In this document: piece by piece, positions 42,641 through 50,991 of the stretch
Numbering within the stretch: the stretch's first letter is position 1
How the letters are laid out: each line of letters opens with the position of its first letter
Assembly: GCF_000382125.1 (NCBI RefSeq)
Contig: NZ_KB907546.1
Span: 372,001 to 436,000 of the forward strand
DNA length: 64,000 nucleotides
Direction of reading: 5' to 3'
DNA from: Eudoraea adriatica DSM 19308
Lineage (GTDB): Bacteria > Bacteroidota > Bacteroidia > Flavobacteriales > Flavobacteriaceae
Program-made: the position numbers and the translations under genes
The notes under the pieces: model-generated
The model's database searches: none
What the model was told of the DNA's origin: nothing
Seen by the model: the letters and a program-made list of their open reading frames with translations, nothing else

Positions 42641-43189
42641 ATGGAGAATATAAGACTTGAAGAATTACGTTACCCCATCGGTAAGTTTGAACTGCCTTCT
42701 TCAATTTCGGAAGATCAAATTGCAGAATGGATTGGTGTTTTGGAACATTTCCCAGCCAGATTGGAGGCGCTGGTAAAGGAGCTGTCCGCTACTCAGCTGG
42801 AGACCCGGTACAGGCCGGGTGGTTGGACTGTACGTCAACTTATTCATCATGTTGCAGATAGTCACCATAATAGTTATATCCGTTTTAAGTGGGCATTAAC
42901 CGAAGAAACTCCTATTATTAAACCTTATCTTGAGAAGAAATGGGCAGAACTTTTTGATGCCAGGACTGCTCCGGTAGAATTATCACTAAATCATCTCAGT
43001 GCAGTTCATGCCAAATTGGTGTATTTGCTGAAAGGACTTAATTCTGAAGATTTAAAACTAACTTTTATACATCCCGAGAGTAATGAGCCTACATCAATTG
43101 AAGAAAATATAGGCCGATATGTATGGCATGGAAACCATCATTATGCTCATATCAAAAATCTTACAATAAGAGAGGGCTGGAATTCATAA
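42641..43189 (+). CDS. YfiT-type DinB-superfamily metal-dependent protein
   Basis: A 182-residue four-helix DinB/YfiT protein. It opens with LRYPIGKFELPSSISEDQIA, the YfiT N-terminus, and has the three metal-binding His: RQLIHHVADSHHNS, and near the C-terminus YVWHGNHHYAHI. Relatives are Zn2+-dependent thiol S-transferases using bacillithiol, a thiol found in many Bacteroidota; others are called putative metal hydrolases. The start at 42641 fits the family; reading from 42596 adds 15 residues unlike it. Single gene. Confidence 0.9.
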   Translation: MENIRLEELRYPIGKFELPSSISEDQIAEWIGVLEHFPARLEALVKELSATQLETRYRPGGWTVRQLIHHVADSHHNSYIRFKWALTEETPIIKPYLEKKWAELFDARTAPVELSLNHLSAVHAKLVYLLKGLNSEDLKLTFIHPESNEPTSIEENIGRYVWHGNHHYAHIKNLTIREGWNS

Positions 43190-43205
43190 TGCAGGGGCAA
43201 AAAAA

Positions 43206-43757
43206 TCAATTGAAAACTACCTGAGAATTCTGGGGCTTTACTTTTTTATAAAGTATGTACATTGGTTTTTGTTTTTCTAAAACCTGATCAAATTTCAATT
43301 TCTTTTCCCGAATTATATGATATCCGTTTTTAAGATAGAAATTCAATGCTGCTCCTTTTTGCATTGTTTCCAACCATATTAGCTGCCTGTTAGCTTTCAG
43401 ACAGTATGTTTCAACCCAGCGTAATGCAAAACTTCCAATCCCTTTGCCGGAGAATTTATGTAAGATATATATTTTTTCAAGTAAGACGACTTCCTTCGAA
43501 GCATGAGATGCTATTGGGGCATCTTTTATCAGTTTAAGAATGCCAACTGCGGTATTTTCATGATAAATCAGCCAAAGGGATACTGAATTATCCTTCAATT
43601 CATCTTTAACGACATCTATGGTAAAACTTTTTTCAATGTACGGAGCCGGATCATTATTTTGCCATAAATGCAAATAGTGCTCTTTGTATGCCTTTGTTCC
43701 CAGCTTGCAGTAAAGCCGGCAGGTTTTGTTTGATACCTCTTCTATTTTTATTTCCAT
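43206..43757 (-). CDS. GNAT family N-acetyltransferase
   Basis: 183 residues with the GNAT fold. The acetyl-CoA loop reads LEKIYILHKFSGKGIGSFAL (a Q/RxxGxG/A-type motif), followed by WLETMQKGAALNFYLKNGYHI, the usual motif B. The substrate is unknown. The start at 43757 overlaps the stop of the redoxin gene by ten bases; an ATG four codons earlier also exists. The two genes form an operon. Confidence 0.88.
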   Translation of the reverse strand: MEIKIEEVSNKTCRLYCKLGTKAYKEHYLHLWQNNDPAPYIEKSFTIDVVKDELKDNSVSLWLIYHENTAVGILKLIKDAPIASHASKEVVLLEKIYILHKFSGKGIGSFALRWVETYCLKANRQLIWLETMQKGAALNFYLKNGYHIIREKKLKFDQVLEKQKPMYILYKKVKPQNSQVVFN

Positions 43758-44302
43758 TTTATGTTGCAACCTATGCTGGGTTTTTGAACCGGATTTATGG
43801 GTTCATTGTTTACCAATGACTCTATAGCATTTCTTAGATCCAATCCGGTCAAAGGGATATCATTTCCTGGTCTGGAGTCGTCTAATTGTCCTCTGTAAAC
43901 TAGTTTTAGGTTGCTATCAAAAAGATAAAAATCCGGTGTGCAAGCGGCCTCATATGCCCTCGCCACCTCTTGTGTTTCATCAAATAAATACGGAAAACTG
44001 TATTTTTCCTGCAATGCAGTTTGTTTCATCAGGTCTGGGGAATCCTGAGGGTAATTTACTATGTCATTACTTGAAATTGCTATAAAGGCTATTCCCTGAG
44101 ACTGATAAGCAGCTGCCAGTTCTGTTATTTTAGAATTTACATGTTTAACAAACGGACAATGATTGCAGATGAACATGATCAGTGTTCCTTTTTTACCTTT
44201 TATTTTCTGAAGACTGACACTTTTGCCGCTTATGGTATCCGGTAAATTAAAATTAGGGGCAATTGTGCCCAAGGGCAGCATGTTGCTTGGTGTTCTTGCC
44301 AT
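43748..44302 (-). CDS. Thioredoxin-like redoxin (AhpC/TSA-type)
   Basis: A 184-residue cytosolic thioredoxin-fold protein. It opens PLGTIAPNFNLPDTISGKSV and has an active-site CxxC as MFICNHCPFVKHV (about residues 46-49), then AISSNDIVNYPQDSPD and TPDFYLFDSNLKLVYRG with the cis-Pro. It belongs to the redoxin subgroup with CNHCPFV, common in marine bacteria and thought to reduce disulfides or peroxides. No signal peptide. The GNAT gene is translationally coupled behind it. Confidence 0.9.
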   Translation of the reverse strand: MARTPSNMLPLGTIAPNFNLPDTISGKSVSLQKIKGKKGTLIMFICNHCPFVKHVNSKITELAAAYQSQGIAFIAISSNDIVNYPQDSPDLMKQTALQEKYSFPYLFDETQEVARAYEAACTPDFYLFDSNLKLVYRGQLDDSRPGNDIPLTGLDLRNAIESLVNNEPINPVQKPSIGCNIKWK

Positions 44303-44645
44303 CTTATGAAGGATTTCTATTAAACAGCATTAAAGTTAGCAGTTAATATTTAAATAAAAAATAAGTTCACAAACCCTTTTTGTTCTAATTATTAACTGCC
44401 AGACAGCCTCATGGATGGAGCCCCGGAGAATTTAGGAATTAAACTTTCTATAATATTGTTCCAAAGTAAATTGTGTTCATCAAGAATTTATTTGTACCGC
44501 ACCAAAAGGCCCTGAAATTAGTATTTTCCGTAAATAATAACCCAGATCCATTGATTGTTGTGCAAAACCTAAATAGGAGAAGATAAAAAGGAGGGTGTAG
44601 GTGGTTATTCTTATATTTTGAGCTGAGTTGAATGTGTTAGGGGAT
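44303..44645. other. Long spacer upstream of the redoxin gene
   Basis: About 340 bases. It holds a perfect 10-base inverted repeat, GCAGTTAATA (44339-44348) and TATTAACTGC (44390-44399), 36 to 97 bases before the redoxin start, which could be an operator or RNA stem. A 34-codon frame at 44411-44515 looks like chance. No RNA gene was recognised. Confidence 0.4.
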
Positions 44646-44676
44646 AAAAAAAAACGACCTTTGAAAACAAAGATCG
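44646..44676 (-). terminator. Terminator of the DUF3276 gene
   Basis: Minus-strand stem CGATCTTTG/CAAAGGTCG (44668-44676 with 44655-44663, one G-U pair), loop of four, followed by nine U. Confidence 0.85.
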
Positions 44677-44701
44677 TTTATAAGATTGTGTGATTTTTAA
44701 A

Positions 44702-45073
44702 TCAGATATCCTCAAAATCCAAATCTGTGAAACTATCAGTAGAAGAAATTTCTCCGTTCTCACTGGGCTCTACCTTTTTAAAGTCCTTTTGATGTCTTTC
44801 CGAGATAACTTCATGTCCTTTTTCATCAATTATATAATCCATCATTTCTTCCATGATTTCCCTAAAGGATTGAAAATCTTCTTTGTAGAGATATATTTTG
44901 TGCTTCTTGTAATGGAAGGAGCCATCATCATGTGTAAATTTTTTACTCTCCGTAATCGTCAGATAATAATCCCCTGCCTTCGTACTTCTTACATCAAAAA
45001 AATAAGTCCTTCTCCCAGCTCTTAAAACTTTTGAGAAAATTTCTTCCTGATCCATTAAATCTTTACTACTCAT
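44702..45073 (-). CDS. DUF3276/PUR-alpha-like nucleic acid-binding protein
   Basis: A 123-residue protein of the Bacteroidota DUF3276 family, which has the PUR repeat fold of Pur-alpha. The PUR strand pattern is seen in IFSKVLRAGRRTYFFDVR, GDYYLTITESKKF and HKIYLYKEDFQSFREIMEEMMDYI. The C-terminal tail is acidic (FTDLDFEDI). The family binds single-stranded DNA or RNA in studied relatives; a general RNA-binding role is likely but unproved. Single gene with its own terminator. Confidence 0.88.
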   Translation of the reverse strand: MSSKDLMDQEEIFSKVLRAGRRTYFFDVRSTKAGDYYLTITESKKFTHDDGSFHYKKHKIYLYKEDFQSFREIMEEMMDYIIDEKGHEVISERHQKDFKKVEPSENGEISSTDSFTDLDFEDI

Positions 45074-45151
45074 TTGTCCTATATCTAGTTAGTTACTATG
45101 CCTAAAATATCTTCAAAAATGTAAAAAAAAAGCTTATCCAGCAACATTTTA

Positions 45152-46906
45152 CTAGATTTCTTTCGCTGAAAGTTGATTGAGATATAGTTCCTTGTAGTAA
45201 CCGTCTATTTCTATCAATTGATTGTGTGTGCCTTCCTGGAGGACCTTTCCGTCTTCCAGCACTATTATCTTATCTGCATTTTTAGCCGAAGAAACACGAT
45301 GACTTACGATTAGTGTGGTTCGCAAATGTGAAGCAAGTTTCAGGTTGTGTAATATTTCTTCTTCAGTCTCGGTGTCCACGGCAGAAAGGCAATCATCGAA
45401 TAAATATACCCTGGGGTCTTTTAGTAAGGCTCTGGCAATTGAAATACGCTGTTTTTGACCTCCACTAAGGGTAATTCCCCTTTCGCCAAGAATGGTTTCA
45501 TACTTTTTAGAAAAGCCCATGATGTTTTCATGTACTGCAGCTTTTCTGGCAACTTCCAAAATTTCATTATCCGCAGCATCCTCCTTGCCAAATTTGATGT
45601 TATTTTTAATAGTGTCAGAAAACAGAAATGCGTCTTGAGGAACAGCACCTATTGCTGCCCTAAGACTATTCAAGTTCAATCTCCGAATCGGGACATTGTC
45701 AATTAATATTTCCCCTGATGTTACGTCATACAATCTGGCAATAAGATCCAGAATAGTAGATTTCCCTGAACCCGTTTTTCCTATTATTGCAACCGTTTCC
45801 CCTTCCTTAATAGTGAAAGATATATTTTTAAGCGCGGTAATATTTGTGTCTTCATATGTAAATGTAACATCCTTAAACTCAATGGAGCCCTTGATAGGGG
45901 TTTCTTCAATTACCTCATTACTTATCGCTGGCTGTTCTTTTAAAAACTCATTTATCCTTTTTTGCGAAGCCTCCGCACGTTGTACAATAGAAGTTAACCA
46001 TCCTACAACAGCTACCGGCCATGTCAGCATATTTACATATAGTATGAATTCGGCGATGGTGCCAATAGATGAGATTTCCCCATTAATATATTGTTTCCCT
46101 CCTACATAGATTACAAAAATATTACTGATTCCAATTAACAGGATCATCAATGGAAAAAACCAGGCGTTAACTTTCGCCAAATCCATGCTTTTCTCTTTTC
46201 CTTCATTTGCAAGAGCGATAACTTCATTATTTATCTGGGGTTCCAGGTTATACGCTTTTATTACGGATACCCCCGAAAATGATTCCTGGGCAAAGGTTGA
46301 TAGGGTAGAAAGATATTCCTGAACTTTGGTACTTCGTTTATGAATAATTTTACTTATTTGATAGATTAGGACAGAGAGAATTGGCAAGGGTAATAAAGAA
46401 TAAAATGCAATTGTCGGAGCCTTGATAAACATCAGGGGTATAAGACAAACGAATAAGGTAAGTGTCTGAATACCATACATAATTGCAGGGCCGGTATAAA
46501 GCCTCACCTGCCCAACATCCTCACTTATTCTGTTCATAAGATCCCCGGTACGGTTCTTTTTATAAAAATTCAGACTTAAAAGTTGGTAATGATCAAAGAC
46601 TTCATTTTTTAAATCGAATTCAATATATCTTGAGACATTTATTATGGTTTGCCGCATTAAAAAAGTAAAGAATCCTGACAGTAAGGCCGCACCAACAATG
46701 ATCAGGATGTATTCCAAAAGCAAATCCCTGGCCTGCGGCTCTGCAATTTCTGAAGCCACGAAATTTTCAACAACCTCAATTGATTTTTTAACATAGGAAG
46801 GCATCACCAATTGAAAAATCCTGGCTATTATGGTGATAATGATGCCTATGAATAATTTAAGCCAATATTTTTTGAAGTATTTATCTAAGTGCCTGAGTTC
46901 TTTCAT
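45152..46906 (-). CDS. MsbA-like ABC transporter (membrane and ATPase domains fused)
   Basis: 584 residues. Six membrane helices lie in residues 1-310, followed by an ABC ATPase with Walker A IIGKTGSGKSTILDL, Q-loop AVPQDAF, signature ITLSGGQKQRIS, Walker B VYLFDDCLSAVD and switch His in IVSHRVSS. It forms a homodimer. The type exports lipids, peptides or drugs; the Asp after Walker B replaces the usual catalytic Glu (DD instead of DE), so this site may be weakly hydrolytic. A full promoter lies upstream, back to back with that of nusB. Confidence 0.92.
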   Translation of the reverse strand: MKELRHLDKYFKKYWLKLFIGIIITIIARIFQLVMPSYVKKSIEVVENFVASEIAEPQARDLLLEYILIIVGAALLSGFFTFLMRQTIINVSRYIEFDLKNEVFDHYQLLSLNFYKKNRTGDLMNRISEDVGQVRLYTGPAIMYGIQTLTLFVCLIPLMFIKAPTIAFYSLLPLPILSVLIYQISKIIHKRSTKVQEYLSTLSTFAQESFSGVSVIKAYNLEPQINNEVIALANEGKEKSMDLAKVNAWFFPLMILLIGISNIFVIYVGGKQYINGEISSIGTIAEFILYVNMLTWPVAVVGWLTSIVQRAEASQKRINEFLKEQPAISNEVIEETPIKGSIEFKDVTFTYEDTNITALKNISFTIKEGETVAIIGKTGSGKSTILDLIARLYDVTSGEILIDNVPIRRLNLNSLRAAIGAVPQDAFLFSDTIKNNIKFGKEDAADNEILEVARKAAVHENIMGFSKKYETILGERGITLSGGQKQRISIARALLKDPRVYLFDDCLSAVDTETEEEILHNLKLASHLRTTLIVSHRVSSAKNADKIIVLEDGKVLQEGTHNQLIEIDGYYKELYLNQLSAKEI

Positions 46907-46945
46907 TAAAATGGCTGGTAATGCAAATTGTTTTTAAGAGATGGA

Positions 46946-46974
46946 CAAATATAGCGGATTGGCCACAAAACAAA
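46946..46974 (-). promoter_or_regulatory. Promoter of the MsbA-like gene
   Basis: Minus-strand TTTG (46971-46974) and TATATTTG (46946-46953), 17-base spacer, 39 bases before the ATG. Confidence 0.6.
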
Positions 46975-47010
46975 TGTTATAAAACTGATAAGATAAATTG
47001 AGAATTAGGT

Positions 47011-47038
47011 TTGGATTTAAAATAGATTAGTATTTTTG
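47011..47038 (+). promoter_or_regulatory. Promoter of nusB-DUF1573-yajC
   Basis: TTG (47011-47013) and TATTTTTG (47031-47038), 17-base spacer, 40 bases before the nusB ATG. Confidence 0.6.
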
Positions 47039-47078
47039 CGACGTTTCGTATTTCTAATTTAACACAAGGTTCTTTAAA

Positions 47079-48026
47079 ATGCTTACACGAAGGCAAATCA
47101 GGGTAAAAGTGATGCAATGCATTTATGCCTTAACTTTATCCCACGATGAATCTTTAGAAAAACAGAAAAAATTTCTCCGGGTAAGTATCGATAATACTTA
47201 TATTCTCTATCTCCTTGTTTTAAGTCTTTTAATAGAACTTCACAAAATGGAGGAAAATTTCATTAGATTATCTTCTAAAAAATATTTGAATGAAAATGAC
47301 GAAAAATATCCGGATAAAAGAAAGTTCCTAAACAATGCGGTTCTTAGTCAAATTGTGAATAATTCAATGCTGCAAAATGAATTGGTAAAAAGGAAATTGA
47401 ATAACTGGGATCTGCACCAGGACTATGTAAAAATAGTATTTAATGAAATAAAAAATAGCGAACTATTCAACCTATATATGCTTAAGAATGAAAGCAGCTA
47501 TGAAGAAGATAAAAATTTTATCGCAAACCTTTTTAAGGAGGTTATTGCTCCCAATGAAAGGATATACGAATATTTTGAGGATGATAAATTAACCTGGGTA
47601 GATGACATACCCCTTGTGAATACCTTTGTTTTAAAGCAATTGAGGAAGGTAAATAAGGAATTTAGTCATTCCTACTTTTTGCCTAAACTTTTAAAGGACG
47701 CGGATGATATGATCTTCGCAGATCAATTGTTGACAAAAACACTCCTAAATGATAAAAAATTTGAAGGAGAGATTCAATTAAAAACACCCAACTGGGATAA
47801 AGATAGAATTGCAGATATAGATGCTATTCTTTTAAAGATGGCCATTTGTGAACTGACGGGTTTCGCATCCATACCCGAGCGGGTAACCATAAATGAGTAT
47901 CTGGAAATCGCCAAAGAGTATTCTACACCAAAGAGCAGCATCTTTATTAATGGTATATTGGATAAATTAGTAAAAGAATACAGGATTAGCGGAAAATTGA
48001 AAAAAACAGGTAGAGGATTATTATAA
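47079..48026 (+). CDS. nusB: Transcription antitermination factor NusB, extended form
   Basis: 315 residues, more than twice the 139 of E. coli NusB. The N-terminal helix is normal (LTRRQIRVKVMQCIYAL), then about 150 residues of lineage-specific helical sequence precede the classical C-terminal half (DRIADIDAILLKMAICELTG, IPERVTINEYLEIAKEYSTP, IFINGILDKLV). NusB with NusE binds BoxA of rRNA leaders to prevent premature termination. The extended form looks normal for Bacteroidota. It is first of three genes with DUF1573 and yajC. Confidence 0.93.
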   Translation: MLTRRQIRVKVMQCIYALTLSHDESLEKQKKFLRVSIDNTYILYLLVLSLLIELHKMEENFIRLSSKKYLNENDEKYPDKRKFLNNAVLSQIVNNSMLQNELVKRKLNNWDLHQDYVKIVFNEIKNSELFNLYMLKNESSYEEDKNFIANLFKEVIAPNERIYEYFEDDKLTWVDDIPLVNTFVLKQLRKVNKEFSHSYFLPKLLKDADDMIFADQLLTKTLLNDKKFEGEIQLKTPNWDKDRIADIDAILLKMAICELTGFASIPERVTINEYLEIAKEYSTPKSSIFINGILDKLVKEYRISGKLKKTGRGLL

Positions 48027-48072
48027 ACAAATATTCCTTAATTTTGCATGCGAATATTAAACTAAAATTATA

Positions 48073-48552
48073 ATGAAAAGACTATTTATTGCTCTCGGTT
48101 TAACCACGGCCTTATTGTTTGGCTCATGCAAGGAGAATGCCTCCAGCAAAGTAAATACTGCTAATGTTGAAGTGGCAGCAGAAAGAGATTTGCAGGCAAA
48201 AAAACTGCCTGTAATGAAATTTGATAAATCGGAACATGATTTCGGTACAATTGCACAGGGTACTCCTCAGGAGACTATCTTCTCTTTTACAAATACAGGT
48301 AACGCGCCTTTAATTATTACAAATGCAACCAGTAGTTGCGGCTGTACAGTGCCGAACCCTCCTAAAGATCCTATTGCTCCTGGCGAAAAAGGTGAACTTA
48401 TGGTGAAGTTTAATGGCTCTGGTCAAAATCAGGTTACCAAGACTATTACCGTATTGGCTAATACGGAAAAAGGACAGGAAATTTTAAGAATTAAAGCATT
48501 TGTTAATCCAAAAGGCAGTGGACCTTCAGCAGCGCTGGGCCCTGTTAATTAA
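48073..48552 (+). CDS. DUF1573 family lipoprotein
   Basis: 159 residues: lipoprotein signal (KRLFIALGLTTALLFGSC, Cys19 lipidated), a short linker, then one Ig-like DUF1573 domain (KFDKSEHDFGTIAQGTPQET, FTNTGNAPLIITNATSSCGC, APGEKGELMVKFN). The SSCGCT motif with a Cys pair is characteristic. Function unknown; the location between nusB and yajC is common in flavobacteria. Confidence 0.92.
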   Translation: MKRLFIALGLTTALLFGSCKENASSKVNTANVEVAAERDLQAKKLPVMKFDKSEHDFGTIAQGTPQETIFSFTNTGNAPLIITNATSSCGCTVPNPPKDPIAPGEKGELMVKFNGSGQNQVTKTITVLANTEKGQEILRIKAFVNPKGSGPSAALGPVN

Positions 48553-48577
48553 GTAGCACAAAACTCAGCACAAAATT

Positions 48578-48868
48578 ATGGGTGATATAGGACAATTTCT
48601 TCCAATGATACTCATCTTTGCCGTGGCATATTTTTTTATGATACGTCCACAGATGAAGCGACAAAAGGATGAAAAAAAGTTTGCAGCAGCATTGAAGAAA
48701 GGGGATAAAATAGTAACTAAAAGTGGCTTGCATGGAAAAGTCGTGGATTTAAATGATAAGGATTTTTCCTGTATTATCGAGACCATGGCCGGAAGACTAA
48801 AATTTGACAGATCCGCCATTTCTATGGAAATGAGTTCCAAATTGAATGCACCCCCCAAGGAAAAGTAG
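48578..48868 (+). CDS. yajC: Preprotein translocase accessory subunit YajC
   Basis: 96 residues: one membrane helix near the N-terminus (FLPMILIFAVAYFFMIRPQM), then a basic stretch and a small cytosolic domain (ALKKGDKIVTKSGLHGKVVD). YajC joins SecDF in the Sec holotranslocon. It is last in the nusB unit, 25 bases after DUF1573, with a terminator behind. In many relatives coaE follows; here it does not. Confidence 0.94.
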   Translation: MGDIGQFLPMILIFAVAYFFMIRPQMKRQKDEKKFAAALKKGDKIVTKSGLHGKVVDLNDKDFSCIIETMAGRLKFDRSAISMEMSSKLNAPPKEK

Positions 48869-48893
48869 AATTAAATGAGTATGCATTATAAAG

Positions 48894-48919
48894 CACCGGT
48901 CCACACCGGTGTTTTTTTT
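48894..48919 (+). terminator. Terminator of nusB-DUF1573-yajC
   Basis: Stem CACCGG (48894-48899) and CCGGTG (48906-48911), loop of six, then eight T. Confidence 0.85.
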
Positions 48920-48973
48920 GGTCTGATAATTAGCTGAAAATCTGTATATTCAGCTTTTCAATAATTCATTACT

Positions 48974-50320
48974 ATGAACACTAACAGAAGAAAATTTATC
49001 AAAAACAGTTCTTTGTTTCTTTTAGGATCAAGTTCCTCTTTCCTGTTTCCAGCTGAATTACTTGCGTCTATCCGAAAAAGAGTAGGGGCTAACGATCAGA
49101 TTAATGTAGGATTGATTGGATGTAACGGTATGGGCTTCAGCAACCTCCTTTCTCTTTTGAAAATTAGCGAAGTTAATGTAATTGCACTGTGTGATGTGGA
49201 TGAAAATGTACTTGCCCGCCGAACTTCTGAACTTGATAAGGCAGGTATTAATAAACCTAAGTGGTATAAGGATTACAGAGAGTTACTAAACGATAAAGAT
49301 ATTGATTTTGTGGTTATAGGAACCCCGGATCACTGGCATTGTCTTCAATTAACCGATGCATTGGCTGCGGGAAAAGATGTGTATTGTGAAAAGCCCATAG
49401 CTAATTCCATGCAGGAATGTGAAATTATGCTAAACACTGTTGAAAAAAGTAATCGTATAGTGCAGATAGGGCAATGGCAGCGCAGTCAGCCTCATTTTGT
49501 GGATGCGATTAATTTTGTGCATTCCGGCAAACTTGGCGAAATACGTTTGGCAAAAGCCTGGGCCTATCAGGGATGGATGAAACCGGTTCCCATTCTTGCG
49601 GACGAGAATATCCCGGCAGGAGTAGATTACGATATGTGGTTGGGACCAGCACCAAAGCGCCCTTTTAATGCTAACAGGTTTCATTTTAATTTCAGGTGGT
49701 TTTGGGATTATGCTGGTGGTCTTATGACAGATTGGGGGGTCCATTTAATTGATTATGCCCTTTACGGAATGAAAGCAGGAACACCAAAATCTGTAATGGC
49801 CCTTGGCGGAAAATTCGCATATCCCGATGATGCTTCAGAAACGCCGGATTCCTTGCAAGCGGTTTTTGAATATGATGATTTTTCCATTCTCTGGGAACAT
49901 GCCACGGGTATCGATGGAGGAAATTATGGAAGAAATCACGGAATAGCTTTTATAGGGAATAATGGCACTTTGGTTCTGGATAGGGGCGGATGGGAAGTAA
50001 TCCCTGAAAAGGAATTTCAGGGGTGGGGCAAGGAAGGCATTCCGCGAATGGAAGCACTGCCCTTACAACAAAACCAGGGAAGCGGATTGGATTTGCATAC
50101 TAAAAACTTTATAGAAGCTGTTAAAAGCAGGGATCCCGGCAACCTCAATGCGCCTATTAAAGTAGGTTATGACGCCGCGATGGTATCACATATGGGAAAT
50201 GTTGCCTACAAATCCGGGAACAGGGTTTATTGGGATGCCAATAGTGCAAGATTTACGGATAAGACGGCTAATGAAATTATGATGGCATCCTATAACAATG
50301 GCTGGAAATTACCAAAATAA
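48974..50320 (+). CDS. Gfo/Idh/MocA family oxidoreductase, Tat-exported
   Basis: 448 residues. The N-terminus is a twin-arginine signal (NRRKFIKNSSLFLLGSSSSF). The NAD(P) Rossmann domain follows (INVGLIGCNGMGFSNLLSLL), with VIGTPDHWHCLQLTDAL and the catalytic EKP motif in VYCEKPIANSMQE. The C-terminal domain contains FRWFWDYAGGLMTDWGVHLIDY. Tat-exported members of this type are common in Bacteroidota and often act on sugars in the periplasm with a tightly bound cofactor. The substrate is unknown; no polysaccharide locus adjoins it. Confidence 0.9.
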   Translation: MNTNRRKFIKNSSLFLLGSSSSFLFPAELLASIRKRVGANDQINVGLIGCNGMGFSNLLSLLKISEVNVIALCDVDENVLARRTSELDKAGINKPKWYKDYRELLNDKDIDFVVIGTPDHWHCLQLTDALAAGKDVYCEKPIANSMQECEIMLNTVEKSNRIVQIGQWQRSQPHFVDAINFVHSGKLGEIRLAKAWAYQGWMKPVPILADENIPAGVDYDMWLGPAPKRPFNANRFHFNFRWFWDYAGGLMTDWGVHLIDYALYGMKAGTPKSVMALGGKFAYPDDASETPDSLQAVFEYDDFSILWEHATGIDGGNYGRNHGIAFIGNNGTLVLDRGGWEVIPEKEFQGWGKEGIPRMEALPLQQNQGSGLDLHTKNFIEAVKSRDPGNLNAPIKVGYDAAMVSHMGNVAYKSGNRVYWDANSARFTDKTANEIMMASYNNGWKLPK

Positions 50321-50392
50321 GAACTAAGGGTAGAATTAAAATAGATTTTACACAAGATTTGAGCCAAAGAGTTAAAGGAATAAGGGATAAAT

Positions 50393-50983
50393 TTATTTGT
50401 ATTTATCATACAACCCTATCCCTTTAGAAATCATTGGAATGATTTTCTGAAGTCTGGATTCCTTTGTCTTTTGTTGTTTTGCTTCGGCAATATGCTCGCA
50501 ATAAACCCTTTGCTTATATGGCGCCAGCATGTTGAATTGCTCATTCAGTCTGTTGTCTTCTGCTAAAACATCTTTTAATAATTTAGGAATAATGACTTCT
50601 TTGCTGACGGATGGCCTTAGTTTTAAACCTTTTTTTTCATTTTCTATGGCTTCCTCAATATAATTAAGAATTCCTGCTTCATCTATATCACTTAGCGCCC
50701 TTAATTTCCAATGTCTCATGGATTTTGTTTTGCCTTCCTGTGCATTTTTCAATACGCCTTTGGGATCGCTGAGAAAAACTCCGTTGAAGAACCAAATACC
50801 GAAATGGCTTTTAAAAGCCATTATTCCCAAAACATTTTTATTGTCAATTGTATAGACCGGAGCGCCCCATTTAAGAGTTTCAACCAATTCTGTTTTTAAT
50901 ACTATTTGCCTTAATTGCCCTATTCCTTCTTTGAATTTTTGATTTTTGGAATAATACGCATCTATTTTATCTTCTAGTTCCAT
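50393..50983 (-). CDS. YdeI/OmpD-associated family protein (DUF1801 plus YdeI domains)
   Basis: 196 residues. The N-terminal DUF1801 domain (residues about 1-110) reads IGQLRQIVLKTELVETLKWG, then APVYTIDNKNVLGIMAFKSH and FLSDP. The C-terminal OmdA/YdeI part (AEDNRLNEQFNMLAPYKQRV, then HIAEAKQQKTKESRLQKII) is complete. The family is poorly understood; one member was found in an outer-membrane protein screen. The start at 50983 lies eight bases after the pepT stop; reading from 51016 would add 11 residues and overlap pepT. Second in the pepT operon. Confidence 0.87.
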   Translation of the reverse strand: MELEDKIDAYYSKNQKFKEGIGQLRQIVLKTELVETLKWGAPVYTIDNKNVLGIMAFKSHFGIWFFNGVFLSDPKGVLKNAQEGKTKSMRHWKLRALSDIDEAGILNYIEEAIENEKKGLKLRPSVSKEVIIPKLLKDVLAEDNRLNEQFNMLAPYKQRVYCEHIAEAKQQKTKESRLQKIIPMISKGIGLYDKYK

Positions 50984-50991
50984 ACTTCTGA

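Noticed and set aside
44411-44515. ATG-started 34-codon frame in the spacer before the redoxin gene
   Set aside because: No promoter, neighbour fit or protein pattern.
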